Below are positions 1 through 6,703 of a stretch of 9,067 nucleotides of DNA, piece by piece. The stretch is from Paracoccaceae bacterium (GTDB lineage: Bacteria; Pseudomonadota; Alphaproteobacteria; Rhodobacterales; Rhodobacteraceae). The notes under the pieces were generated by a model, which had not been told where the DNA came from, did not search any database, and worked only from the letters and a program-made list of their open reading frames with translations. Position 1 is the first letter of the stretch, and the number at the start of each line of letters is the position of its first letter. The position numbers were made by a program, and so were the translations under genes. The stretch is from positions 1-9,067 of the forward strand of contig JAAUPC010000123.1 of NCBI GenBank assembly GCA_012036325.1. The letters run 5' to 3'.

Positions 1-402
1 CAGGCGGCGATAGCCCGGGAGATTGCAGCGGGGCTGGCGCCGAGGGCGAAGCCTGTGCTGCTGCTGTCGGGGGGAGAGTTGACGGTGACCCGCACCGGCG
101 ATGGGGTCGGCGGGCCGAATGCGGAGTTTTGCCTTGCCCTGGCCTTCGCGCTGGGTGGCGCGCCGGGCATCCATGCGATTGCTTGCGATACCGATGGGGT
201 CGATGGTGCGGCAGAGGTGGCGGGGGCGGTGGTCGGGCCGGAGACCCTTGCCAAGGCCAGGGATGCGGGGTGGGATGCGGGCGCGGCGCTGCGGCGAAAT
301 GATGCCCACAGTTTCTTTGCCGCCGTGGGCGGGCAGGTCGTGACCGGGCCGACGCTGACCAATGTGAATGACTTCCGGGCGGTGCTGATCCTTCCGGGGT
401 GA
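1..402 (+). CDS. Glycerate 2-kinase (MOFRL family), C-terminal part
   Basis: The frame is open from the first base, so the 5' part lies outside the window; 133 codons precede the TGA at 400-402. The visible part is a MOFRL domain: a strand followed by LLLSGGE, then GGPNAEF, a CDTDGVDG motif and a terminal TGPTLTNVNDFRAVLI block, all hallmarks of the C-terminal lobe of glycerate 2-kinases (GckA/TtuD type, sometimes annotated hydroxypyruvate reductase). The family phosphorylates D-glycerate with ATP to 2-phosphoglycerate in the cytoplasm, in glycerate/tartrate catabolism or the serine cycle. A GTG at 55 is in frame but is internal, because homologous sequence continues upstream of it. The gene converges on the minus-strand alaX. 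The family is secure; the exact physiological pathway cannot be judged from this end. Confidence 0.9.
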   Translation, partial: QAAIAREIAAGLAPRAKPVLLLSGGELTVTRTGDGVGGPNAEFCLALAFALGGAPGIHAIACDTDGVDGAAEVAGAVVGPETLAKARDAGWDAGAALRRNDAHSFFAAVGGQVVTGPTLTNVNDFRAVLILPG

Positions 403-408
403 GCGGGT

Positions 409-427
409 TCTGTCCACGGTGGACAGA
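409..427 (+). terminator. 19-bp perfect palindrome just after the glycerate kinase gene
   Basis: Two perfect 9-base arms (TCTGTCCAC and GTGGACAGA) flank a single central G, starting 7 bases after the TGA. Folded as RNA it would give about a 7-bp stem with a 5-base loop, followed by only ATTTCG, so the U-tract is weak. It may be a simple terminator for the plus-strand gene or, because the arms almost touch, a protein-binding palindrome. The symmetry is seen directly; the role is inferred. Confidence 0.35.
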
Positions 428-447
428 TTTCGTAATCGCCTATGATT

Positions 448-478
448 CAAAGGCTTAGGCGTGGGCATTCAGCCTTTG
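448..478 (+). terminator. Inverted repeat between convergent genes, possible terminator
   Basis: CAAAGGCT (448-455) is exactly mirrored by AGCCTTTG (471-478) across a 15-base loop, followed by TTTACC on the plus strand. It lies between the convergent glycerate kinase and alaX genes, 45 bases from each stop codon, where a terminator is expected. The long loop and short T-tract make it a moderate candidate. On the minus strand the run after the stem is AATCATAG, so it would serve alaX less well. Confidence 0.35.
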
Positions 479-522
479 TTTACCATTGTGCCAAGGGCCT
501 GACCACAAAGGACCGCAGCGCC

Positions 523-1239
523 CTACTCTGCCAGCGCAATGGTTACCCGGCGGTTCTGGCGGCCCTTGTTTTCGATCTTGGACACCGTCACGCGGCCAAT
601 TTCGCCCGTGCGGGCGACATGGGTGCCGCCGCAGGGTTGCAGGTCGATCTGGTCGGCCCCGGCCCCGATCCGCACCAGCCGCACCCGGCCCTGCCCCATG
701 GGCGGACGGACCGACATGGTCTTGACGAGGCCCGGATTGGCCAAAAGTTCTTCCTCGGTGATCCAGTCATCGGTCACGGCCAGGTCACGCGCGATGAGGC
801 TGTTCAGCACGCCTTCGATTGCCGCCATGTCACCCGGGGGTTCCGGCATGTCGAAATCGAGCCGCCCCTTGTCAGCCCCGATCTGGCCGCCGGTCACCGG
901 CAGCGGGATCACGACCGACAGCAGGTGCAGCGCGGTGTGCACCCGCATGTGGCGGTGGCGGCGGGCCCAGTCAAGGATCTGGCGGGCGGGCGCGCCGATC
1001 GGGGGCATCGGCATAGGCTCGGCCGGGATCAGGGCAAGACCGCCATCGACCTTGAGGGTGGTCGCGATCGGCAGGACGCCGCCCGACCATTCGAGGACGC
1101 CGCTGTCACCCGGCTGGCCACCCCCGGTGGCGTAGAAGACCGACCGGTCCACCACCAGCCCGCCTTCGGGGGTGTGGCCGATGATCTGGCAATCAGCCGC
1201 GGCCAGGTAGGCATCCTCGCGGAAGAGAAGGTCGGTCAT
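523..1239 (-). CDS. alaX: AlaX-type alanyl-tRNA editing protein
   Basis: This 238-residue protein matches stand-alone trans-editing factors related to the editing domain of alanyl-tRNA synthetase, which hydrolyse Ser or Gly mischarged on tRNA-Ala in the cytoplasm. The N-terminal part carries FYATGGGQPGD (about 35-45), the glycine-rich segment shared with AlaRS. The zinc-binding set is complete: HTALH gives H101 and H105, and CGGTH gives C203 and H207. The tail has the KGRQNRRV element typical of the family. Length fits the longer AlaX class that keeps an N-terminal beta domain but lacks the C-terminal oligomerisation region. The ATG overlaps the TGA of the upstream channel gene in an ATGA (1236-1239), implying translational coupling; the Shine-Dalgarno is otherwise poor. 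Stop is TAG at 523-525. Nothing appears truncated. Confidence 0.93.
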   Translation of the reverse strand: MTDLLFREDAYLAAADCQIIGHTPEGGLVVDRSVFYATGGGQPGDSGVLEWSGGVLPIATTLKVDGGLALIPAEPMPMPPIGAPARQILDWARRHRHMRVHTALHLLSVVIPLPVTGGQIGADKGRLDFDMPEPPGDMAAIEGVLNSLIARDLAVTDDWITEEELLANPGLVKTMSVRPPMGQGRVRLVRIGAGADQIDLQPCGGTHVARTGEIGRVTVSKIENKGRQNRRVTIALAE

Positions 1240-3554
1240 CGTTCGTCTTTCTGTACGTCTACAGCCGCCGCCGCCCGTTTTTCGCTGCCATCAGGTGCGC
1301 CATCAGGGCTCGTGGTGATTTCCGTCGTCGTCGGTGCTGGAGTGGCTGAAGCGCCGTTTTGCAATGTGACAAGCGCTTGGGCAATTTCTTCGACATTGCG
1401 CAAGGACACATCCGACTGAGCGAACGGAATCTCAATTCCTTCCGATTGAAATCGCTGGACGATCTGATGATTGATCTCGCTGCGCACAGAGAGCGAGAAG
1501 TTCACATCGCGCAAGATCAGACGGATTTCGAAGTTGATGGCATCGGTTCCAAAACCCATCAGAACGATCAAGGGAGGCGGATTCAGGATTGCCAGCGGTT
1601 GCGCTTCGGCTATCTCGCGCAGAATGCGTTCGACCTTGCGGGTATCAGACCCGAAGGCAACACCAACCGGCACGATCAGACGGCCGGAAAGGTTGAAGCG
1701 CGTCCAGTTCGTGACCTGCCCGGTGATGAGGTCGGCGTTTGGAACGATGACGTCATTGCGGTCGAAGGTTTCGATCCTTGTGGAGCGGACGGAGATGGAG
1801 CGGACGCGGCCTTGGACGCCGCCAACCTCGATCCAGTCGCCTTCGCTGACCGGGCGTTCGATCAAGAGGATGATGCCGGAGATGAAGTTCGACACGATGT
1901 TCTGCAGGCCGAAACCGATACCGACCGACAGGGCACCGGCGACGATGGCAAGGCCCGAAAGGTCAAGGCCAGCGGACCGCACGGCGATCAGGGCGGCAAG
2001 GAAGATCCCGACATAGCCGATCCCGGCGACAAGGGCGGTCTGGCCGCCCTGATCCATGCTGGTTTTCGGCAGGATCGAGGTGCGCAAGGCCCCCTGGAAA
2101 AGCCGCGTCAGCATGTAGCCGATGACAAAGACCACGGCGAAAACCATGAAATTGGTCGGGGAAATCCGCGTGGCCCCCATCTGGAAGCCTTCGGAAAACC
2201 GCGTCCAAAGTTCCGTCAGGTCTGAAGCGCGGGCGCCCCAGATCAGCGCGAAAACCGGCAGGGAGGCCAGCGTCATCGCAAAGCCCGCAAGGACCGGCAC
2301 CAGCGCGTCCCGGCCCTTTTCATCGGCTTTCAGGATCATCGACCAGGCATCGCCGATCAGCCGCTGCAGGATGAACAGCAGGGTGATCAGGCCAAGCGAC
2401 AGGATCGACGGATAGACCAAAGCGGCGGCGGCCTGCACATAGCCGAAACCGGCAAGGACGGGCCCGGCTATGCCGATGACCGCCAGACCGCGCGCGAGAA
2501 GCGCCAGAAGGCGCAAGGCGTAGCTGCGTTCGGCCAGTTCCTTCGTGCGGCGCAGGACCAGGCCCACGCGCAGAAGGATCAGCCCGCCGGTCAGGAGGAT
2601 CGGGAAGGACATCACGGCGGTCGTCGCGTCGGAATAAGCCTGCGCGTCCATCGCGGCAAAGCGCAACTGGTCGGCGGCCAGCACCAGGCCCATCATGACG
2701 GCCAGGAACCGCCCTTCGGCCCGGCGTTCGGGGGGAAGGGGCAGGACCGCATCATCGCCTTGCGTCACCGGAAAGGCGCGGCGGCCCAGCCAGGCGGCGG
2801 AGAAGATGGTGAAGCCGACCATGGGCAGGGCGGCGGTGATCTGGATGCCAATCTCACCCGGCATACCGCTGGCGACGAAGGCCGCGGCCAGCGCCACCAT
2901 GCCCAAGGTCGGCAGGATCACCCCCCCGGTCGAGGCGAGAAGCGACCAGACATTGCGCCCGCGCGCCGAAGCGCCGGTGAGCAGGCGTTCGGCAAAGGCT
3001 TCGGTCCAGCGGCGGACGTAGACGACAAGGGCCAGCGCCACGACCAGAAGCACCAGGATCAGCGGCATGTTGTCGAAAAGCTCGGCCCGGCGGGTGCGGT
3101 CGGTCCAGGTGGTGGCGGCCTCATCCCAAAGGCGGAGGAGCGTGTCGGACAGGCCGATGGCCGCTTCGGGCCAGTTGGCCGGGTTCACGGGTGAGGGCCA
3201 AAGCTGCAACAGCTGGTCGGCCTGACGGTCCCGCAAGGTGCGGTCAATCTCAGCAATCAGGCCATTGGCGCGGCGGTAGGCCTCTTCCGCGGCGATGCCG
3301 GGGGCTTGCAGGCGGACCAGTTGGCTGGCCAGTTCCTGACGGCGGCGGGAGATTTCCTCGGCCTCCGTCTCGCCTTCGGCCGGGGCGGGGCCGAGGGCTT
3401 CCAGCTGCTGGCGCAGCGTGGTGATACGGGCGGAATTGGCGCTTTGGGCGTCCAGAAGGGCGGCGCGCCACTGGGCGAGTTGGGCGCGGATCAGCTCCAG
3501 CCGGTCGGTCGAGGTGTTGCGATTGGCAATCTCGGCCTCGGCCCGTTCGGCCAT
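1236..3554 (-). CDS. DUF3772/MscS-type mechanosensitive ion channel (body; N-terminus out of frame)
   Basis: The continuous frame gives 772 residues. The first ~115 are charged and helical with coiled-coil character and lead into a DUF3772-like segment (about 83-140). About ten or eleven hydrophobic membrane segments follow between residues ~163 and ~545. The MscS domain starts at the pore-lining GIGFGLQNIVSNFISG (about 545-560), then the beta domain with RPVSEGDWIEVGGVQG and the FDRNDVIVPNADLI loop (about 595), and a cytosolic alpha-beta part. The tail of about 45 residues is Thr/Ala/Pro rich and probably disordered. Such channels sit in the inner membrane and release solutes on osmotic downshock. 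The ATG at 3554 is unlikely to be the native start: a signal peptide in another frame (3575-3700) overlaps cysK by ATGA, and the codons just upstream of 3554 read LNYDDWEA, as in family N-termini. One extra base restores an 821-residue protein. GGAGG lies only 2 bases before 3554, so re-initiation there is possible. Confidence 0.88.
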   Translation of the reverse strand: MAERAEAEIANRNTSTDRLELIRAQLAQWRAALLDAQSANSARITTLRQQLEALGPAPAEGETEAEEISRRRQELASQLVRLQAPGIAAEEAYRRANGLIAEIDRTLRDRQADQLLQLWPSPVNPANWPEAAIGLSDTLLRLWDEAATTWTDRTRRAELFDNMPLILVLLVVALALVVYVRRWTEAFAERLLTGASARGRNVWSLLASTGGVILPTLGMVALAAAFVASGMPGEIGIQITAALPMVGFTIFSAAWLGRRAFPVTQGDDAVLPLPPERRAEGRFLAVMMGLVLAADQLRFAAMDAQAYSDATTAVMSFPILLTGGLILLRVGLVLRRTKELAERSYALRLLALLARGLAVIGIAGPVLAGFGYVQAAAALVYPSILSLGLITLLFILQRLIGDAWSMILKADEKGRDALVPVLAGFAMTLASLPVFALIWGARASDLTELWTRFSEGFQMGATRISPTNFMVFAVVFVIGYMLTRLFQGALRTSILPKTSMDQGGQTALVAGIGYVGIFLAALIAVRSAGLDLSGLAIVAGALSVGIGFGLQNIVSNFISGIILLIERPVSEGDWIEVGGVQGRVRSISVRSTRIETFDRNDVIVPNADLITGQVTNWTRFNLSGRLIVPVGVAFGSDTRKVERILREIAEAQPLAILNPPPLIVLMGFGTDAINFEIRLILRDVNFSLSVRSEINHQIVQRFQSEGIEIPFAQSDVSLRNVEEIAQALVTLQNGASATPAPTTTEITTSPDGAPDGSEKRAAAAVDVQKDER

Positions 3555-3574
3555 CGCCTCCCAGTCGTCGTAGT

Positions 3575-3700
3575 TCAGGTTTCGGTGTCGATGGTGGGGT
3601 CCAGCCCGGCGGACGGCTCAGGCCCCGGCAGGATCTGCGCGGCAAGGGGTGCGGCCAGCAGGGCCAGCGCCAGAACCAGCCATCGCAGGGCGCGGATCAT
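3575..3700 (-). CDS. Detached 5' end of the MscS channel gene (signal peptide fragment)
   Basis: A 41-codon frame starts at ATG 3700, overlapping the cysK stop as ATGA (3697-3700), with GAGGA just upstream. It begins MIRALRW and then has a long Leu/Ala hydrophobic core ending PLAAQ, a textbook Sec signal peptide, followed by a Pro-rich linker that stops at TGA 3577-3575. The channel body resumes in the -1 frame within a few codons. Reading the junction with one more C (GAA ACC CTG AAC TAC) joins TIDTET to LNYDDWEAM without a break. The site CGAAACC is not a classical X-XXY-YYZ slippery heptamer, so programmed frameshifting is not obvious. The best reading is a one-base deletion, real or a sequencing error. 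Confidence 0.75.
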   Translation of the reverse strand: MIRALRWLVLALALLAAPLAAQILPGPEPSAGLDPTIDTET

Positions 3701-4731
3701 GCGTCCTCGAACACCGCGGGGATCGGGCGGGCGGGGCGGTCCAGCCAGTCGGGCACCGGCAGGCCCTTTTCGCGCAGGAAGGTTGGGTTGTAGACCTTGG
3801 ACTGGTAGCGGCTGCCGTAGTCGCAAAGGATGGTGACGATGGTCTTGCCCGGCCCCATGTCGCGGGCCATGCGGATGGCCCCGGCGATGTTGATGCCCGT
3901 GCTGCCGCCCATGCACAGCCCTTCGTCCTGCAGAAGGTCAAAGACGATGGGCAGCGCTTCGGCATCGGGGATGCGGTAGCTGAAATCGGGGGTGAAGCCT
4001 TCGAGGTTCGCTGTGATGCGGCCCTGGCCGATGCCTTCGGTGATCGACGAGCCGGGGCTTTCCAGCTTGCCCGAGGTGTAAAAGGCGTGGAGGGCGGCAC
4101 CTTCGGGGTCGGCCAGACCGATCTTAACGCCCTTCGGCTGCAGCGCCATGCCGACGCCCGCCAACGTGCCACCTGAGCCTACGGCGCAGATGAAGCCGTC
4201 CACCTTGCCGCCGGTCTGGTCCCAGATCTCAGGCCCCGTCATCTCGATATGCGCCTGGCGGTTGGCGACGTTGTCGAACTGGTTGGCCCAGATCGCGCCG
4301 TTCGGCTCAGACTTGGCCAGCGCCTCGGCCAGACGGCCGGAGTAGCGGACATAGTTGTTGGGGTTGCGGTAGGGCGCGGCGGGGACCTGCACGAGTTCCG
4401 CCCCCGCAAGGCGCAGCATGTCCTTCTTTTCCTGGCTTTGCGTCTCGGGGATCACGATCACGGTGCGAAAGCCCATGCTTGCGCCGACCAGCGCCAGCCC
4501 GATCCCGGTGTTGCCCGCCGTGCCTTCGACGATCGTGCCGCCCGGCTTCAGATGGCCCTTCGCGATGGCATCCTTGATGATGTAAAGCGCCGCCCGGTCC
4601 TTGACCGATTGGCCGGGGTTCATGAATTCAGCCTTGCCCAGGATGGTGCAGCCGGTCAGCTCGGACGCGCGGTGCAGCTTCAGAAGCGGCGTGTTGCCGA
4701 TGGTGTCCGCGAGGTCCGAGTGAATACGCAT
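3697..4731 (-). CDS. cysK: Cysteine synthase (O-acetylserine sulfhydrylase family, PLP-dependent)
   Basis: This 344-residue fold-type II PLP enzyme makes L-cysteine from O-acetylserine and sulfide in the cytoplasm. The N-terminal TIGNTPLLKL is followed by NPGQSVKDRAA, where K44 should form the Schiff base. The substrate loop reads EGTAGNTG (69-76), with Ala where canonical CysK/CysM have TSGNTG. AVGSGGTLAG is the phosphate-binding glycine loop, and GGSTGIN stands where CysK usually has a GISSGA-type sequence that contacts the pyridine nitrogen. The C-terminus is longer than classical CysK (~310-325 residues). These variants fit a subgroup usually annotated cysteine synthase A, but a related beta-replacement activity cannot be excluded. 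ATG 4731 has TCCTT on the plus strand at 4740-4744 (AAGGA, 8-base spacing). Its stop overlaps the signal-peptide start of the channel gene. A candidate promoter lies upstream. Confidence 0.92.
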   Translation of the reverse strand: MRIHSDLADTIGNTPLLKLHRASELTGCTILGKAEFMNPGQSVKDRAALYIIKDAIAKGHLKPGGTIVEGTAGNTGIGLALVGASMGFRTVIVIPETQSQEKKDMLRLAGAELVQVPAAPYRNPNNYVRYSGRLAEALAKSEPNGAIWANQFDNVANRQAHIEMTGPEIWDQTGGKVDGFICAVGSGGTLAGVGMALQPKGVKIGLADPEGAALHAFYTSGKLESPGSSITEGIGQGRITANLEGFTPDFSYRIPDAEALPIVFDLLQDEGLCMGGSTGINIAGAIRMARDMGPGKTIVTILCDYGSRYQSKVYNPTFLREKGLPVPDWLDRPARPIPAVFEDA

Positions 4732-4758
4732 GGGGTTGGTCCTTGTTGCCGCCCGTCA

Positions 4759-4787
4759 GGTGTAGGGGGACCGGGGGCGAAACTCAA
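4759..4787 (-). promoter_or_regulatory. Candidate sigma70-like promoter for cysK
   Basis: On the minus strand, TTGAGT (4782-4787) is separated by exactly 17 bases from TACACC (4759-4764). That is four and three matches to the -35 and -10 consensus. It sits in the 67-base gap between fkbM and cysK, the widest gap in the run apart from the neuB leader, and would give a leader of about 20 bases containing the AAGGA ribosome-binding site. Such matches arise by chance, so this is tentative; cysK may instead be read through from fkbM. Confidence 0.28.
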
Positions 4788-4798
4788 GGGACGGGGGC

Positions 4799-5431
4799 CT
4801 AGGCTGCTTCAGCTTTCGCGTAGTAGACCACGGTTCCCCCGGGGCCCGGCTCTTGCGGGTGCAGACCCTGCGCGGCCATCGCAGCATGGATCGACTGGAT
4901 CTCGGCAGCAGACAAACGGTCGGGGTGCATTTCCACCACCGCCGCACGCAAGGTTGAGGGCGGGAGCTGGGACAAAAGCTCGGCCTCGGCACCTTCAATG
5001 TCGCAGATCAGGACGTCGGGGCGAAATGAGGTGAGAACGTCCACCAGGCATTCTGCCTGCACCTCCACCATGCCTTGTGGGCGGCGACCATCCGCCCCCA
5101 TGAGCGAGCTTTCGGCAAAGGACCCGGCAAGGTGAAAGCGGCGCGGGGCGGGGTTCGCCTCAGGCACGAGGGCGGCGTTGACGAGATCCACAGTTGTGAT
5201 CTTGTTGGCCGCAAAGAAGGCGAGCGTATCGGCCAGAAGGGACGCATTCGCCTCATAGGCGCGAACCCGGCCTTCAGAACCAGCCGCCCGCGCCGCAAGT
5301 GCGGTGATGATGCCAAGGCCGCAGCCGAGTTCAAGGACCCGGTCACCGGGACGGATGACGCGCGCCAAGCCGTTGATTTCGGGGCGTTCGTAGATGCCTT
5401 CGTAAATATGCGCAAGGATGCCATCATTCAT
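4799..5431 (-). CDS. FkbM family SAM-dependent methyltransferase
   Basis: The 210-residue frame has a Rossmann-type methyltransferase core. VLELGCGLG (32-40) is the SAM-binding glycine motif, VRAYEAN (about 56-62) supplies the acidic residue for the ribose, and CDIEGAEAELL (143-153) is the characteristic FkbM DxEG motif. FkbM enzymes typically O-methylate sugars or polyketides; in this setting a sugar of the surface glycan is the likely target. The ATG at 5431 has AAAGGG 9 bases upstream, so independent initiation is possible. However, the domain normally has a further N-terminal segment before the YEGIYERPEI helix, and a 35-codon ORF directly upstream ending in an ATGA overlap supplies one in the -1 frame. 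The true protein may therefore be about 245 residues. Stop is TAG at 4799-4801. Confidence 0.87.
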   Translation of the reverse strand: MNDGILAHIYEGIYERPEINGLARVIRPGDRVLELGCGLGIITALAARAAGSEGRVRAYEANASLLADTLAFFAANKITTVDLVNAALVPEANPAPRRFHLAGSFAESSLMGADGRRPQGMVEVQAECLVDVLTSFRPDVLICDIEGAEAELLSQLPPSTLRAAVVEMHPDRLSAAEIQSIHAAMAAQGLHPQEPGPGGTVVYYAKAEAA

Positions 5432-5535
5432 CCCGATCGGCCCTTTAGCGCGGAAAGCCCTTCATAATCAAGAAACGAAGCGCGACTCAGAGCCCATTCC
5501 CTTTGCAAGTTTTTGACAATCCGCCGCAATCCCAT
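5428..5535 (-). CDS. 35-codon ORF, probable out-of-frame N-terminus of the FkbM methyltransferase
   Basis: ATG 5535 lies one base after the rgpF-b TAA (5537-5539) and has AGGA 7 bases upstream. It encodes 35 residues starting MGLRRIVKN, basic and helical, with YEGLSALKG near the end, and stops at TGA 5430-5428, overlapping the annotated fkbM ATG as ATGA. FkbM proteins commonly have a short strand with a LKGR-like turn just before the region where the annotated frame starts. Adding one G at the GGG before 5431 fuses ...LKGRSG to MNDGILAH in frame. I read it as the gene's real beginning. The alternative is a separate small protein coupled to fkbM. I do not recognise it as a stand-alone family. 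Confidence 0.6.
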   Translation of the reverse strand: MGLRRIVKNLQREWALSRASFLDYEGLSALKGRSG

Positions 5536-5536
5536 T

Positions 5537-6703
5537 TTACAATCCTACCGGTCTCATTTGCTCATCGGGATCAAGACGCCAGTGTTCTTGCGGTTTCCAG
5601 CTACTGGTGCTGGCCTGCACTTCCAGCATGACTGTTGTATTGATCGAGGAGAGATATCCTTCTTCGATTCCGCGCAAGAAAGCGAGCCTAGCGAGGTGGA
5701 ACCGTCTCTCATTGGATTTCTTCAAGAATCCCATGTCGCCATAACGGCTGGCTGACGCTACATAGGTCGCCGAAACCAGATGCTGTCGCGAGTTTGAAAG
5801 CTCTTGTGAAGTCCAGGCCAGAAAGCTTTCTCGCCAAGGTTGACCCACGGAGGCAGCACCTTTCCAAGCGGTCCGTTGCAATCTTGCTGGCTCGTTGTGA
5901 AGCGCCAGATGGTCAAGGGCTTCCAGCAAGTCGGCGTCGGAAAGATTGGACAGCAGATCGACCATCTGCTCGCGACCCAAAAGACCGGCAACCGACAGAT
6001 TGGCGGTCATGGCGGCTTGGGAAAGACCTTTTTCTCCGAAAAGAATGGTCCGGGGTTTATACTTGGTCATGACATAGGCAGCCCAGAAACGCTGAATTGC
6101 CGGATGGGAAAGTGCACGGCCACTCAGCATGAGAAGGTGCGATTCCAGGTGGTCACGTCCCTTGGCTTCGGTCTTTTCGGTCTTGTAGATTTGCCCCGCC
6201 AGATCGGCGTTCAGCGCTTCCATGCGCTTCAGGCTGGTGTCGTTCATCCGCAGGGGGAACCAGGTGCTGTCGTTCATCAGGATCAGCCGGTCCAGTGCCA
6301 AGCCGCGGCGGTGCAGCCAGCGCCAGCCTTCGCGGTAGGCGCCAAAGTCATAGCCAGTGTTCGGGCGTTCGATCACATGGCCGCTGGCGGCGGCAAGGCG
6401 GGTACGGTCGGCCTCACTGAGGGGGGCGTTGGAGATGACGAGGGTGCTCCAGCCTTCCTGGGTCAGGTGGTCAAGGGTCAGGAAGGTCGAACCGGCGATG
6501 CCCTTGGGCTGGAACAGGACAAAGACCGCCACTCGGGCGGTCAGCGGCCGTGCGCCAGGGGTTTCGCGCAGGAGGCGGTGCAGATTGCGGTCGTGGTGGC
6601 GTTGGCGAAGGGGGTCAAGGACCCGGTGCGAGACGGCGCCTTTGGCCCTTTCACTGGCCCGGAGCAATTCGCGCTTGACTTTCCAGGCAGGCGGCAGCGG
6701 CAT
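5537..6703 (-). CDS. RgpF-family (rhamnan synthesis F) glycan protein, copy b
   Basis: This 388-residue protein matches the rhamnan synthesis F family, which takes part in making rhamnose-containing and other surface polysaccharides and is thought to act as a cytoplasmic glycosyltransferase. Signature blocks are VAVFVLFQPKG (about 58-68), VISNAPLS (89-96), RPNTGYDFGAYREG (113-126) and LMNDSTWFP (142-150). It begins PPAWKVKREL and is a diverged paralogue of its neighbour, sharing these motifs plus RxHDR and LKKS near the C-terminus. Its ATG overlaps the neighbour's stop by one base (TAATG). There is no signal peptide or membrane segment. Base composition is odd: 5' parts reach about 70% G+C, whereas the 3' half (roughly 5540-6060 on the plus strand) is near 53%, unlike the neighbouring genes. 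The sugar transferred cannot be predicted. Confidence 0.85.
   Translation of the reverse strand: MPLPPAWKVKRELLRASERAKGAVSHRVLDPLRQRHHDRNLHRLLRETPGARPLTARVAVFVLFQPKGIAGSTFLTLDHLTQEGWSTLVISNAPLSEADRTRLAAASGHVIERPNTGYDFGAYREGWRWLHRRGLALDRLILMNDSTWFPLRMNDTSLKRMEALNADLAGQIYKTEKTEAKGRDHLESHLLMLSGRALSHPAIQRFWAAYVMTKYKPRTILFGEKGLSQAAMTANLSVAGLLGREQMVDLLSNLSDADLLEALDHLALHNEPARLQRTAWKGAASVGQPWRESFLAWTSQELSNSRQHLVSATYVASASRYGDMGFLKKSNERRFHLARLAFLRGIEEGYLSSINTTVMLEVQASTSSWKPQEHWRLDPDEQMRPVGL

Noticed and set aside
442..1419. Long plus-strand frame opposite alaX
   Set aside because: It is a mirror of the alaX and mscS coding DNA in G+C-rich sequence; the translation is low in hydrophobic order, rich in His/Arg/Gly, and matches no family.
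1359..3194. Plus-strand frames opposite the channel gene
   Set aside because: The minus strand encodes unmistakable membrane segments and an MscS domain; these frames are Asp/Arg/Gly-rich shadows.
3568..3582. Programmed ribosomal frameshift in the channel gene
   Set aside because: The required shift is -1, but CGAAACC is not an X-XXY-YYZ heptamer and I see no obvious downstream stem or upstream stimulatory site. A plain one-base deletion is simpler.
4745..4800. Terminator between fkbM and cysK
   Set aside because: The G-runs look structured, but I find no clear complementary stem followed by a T-run on the minus strand.
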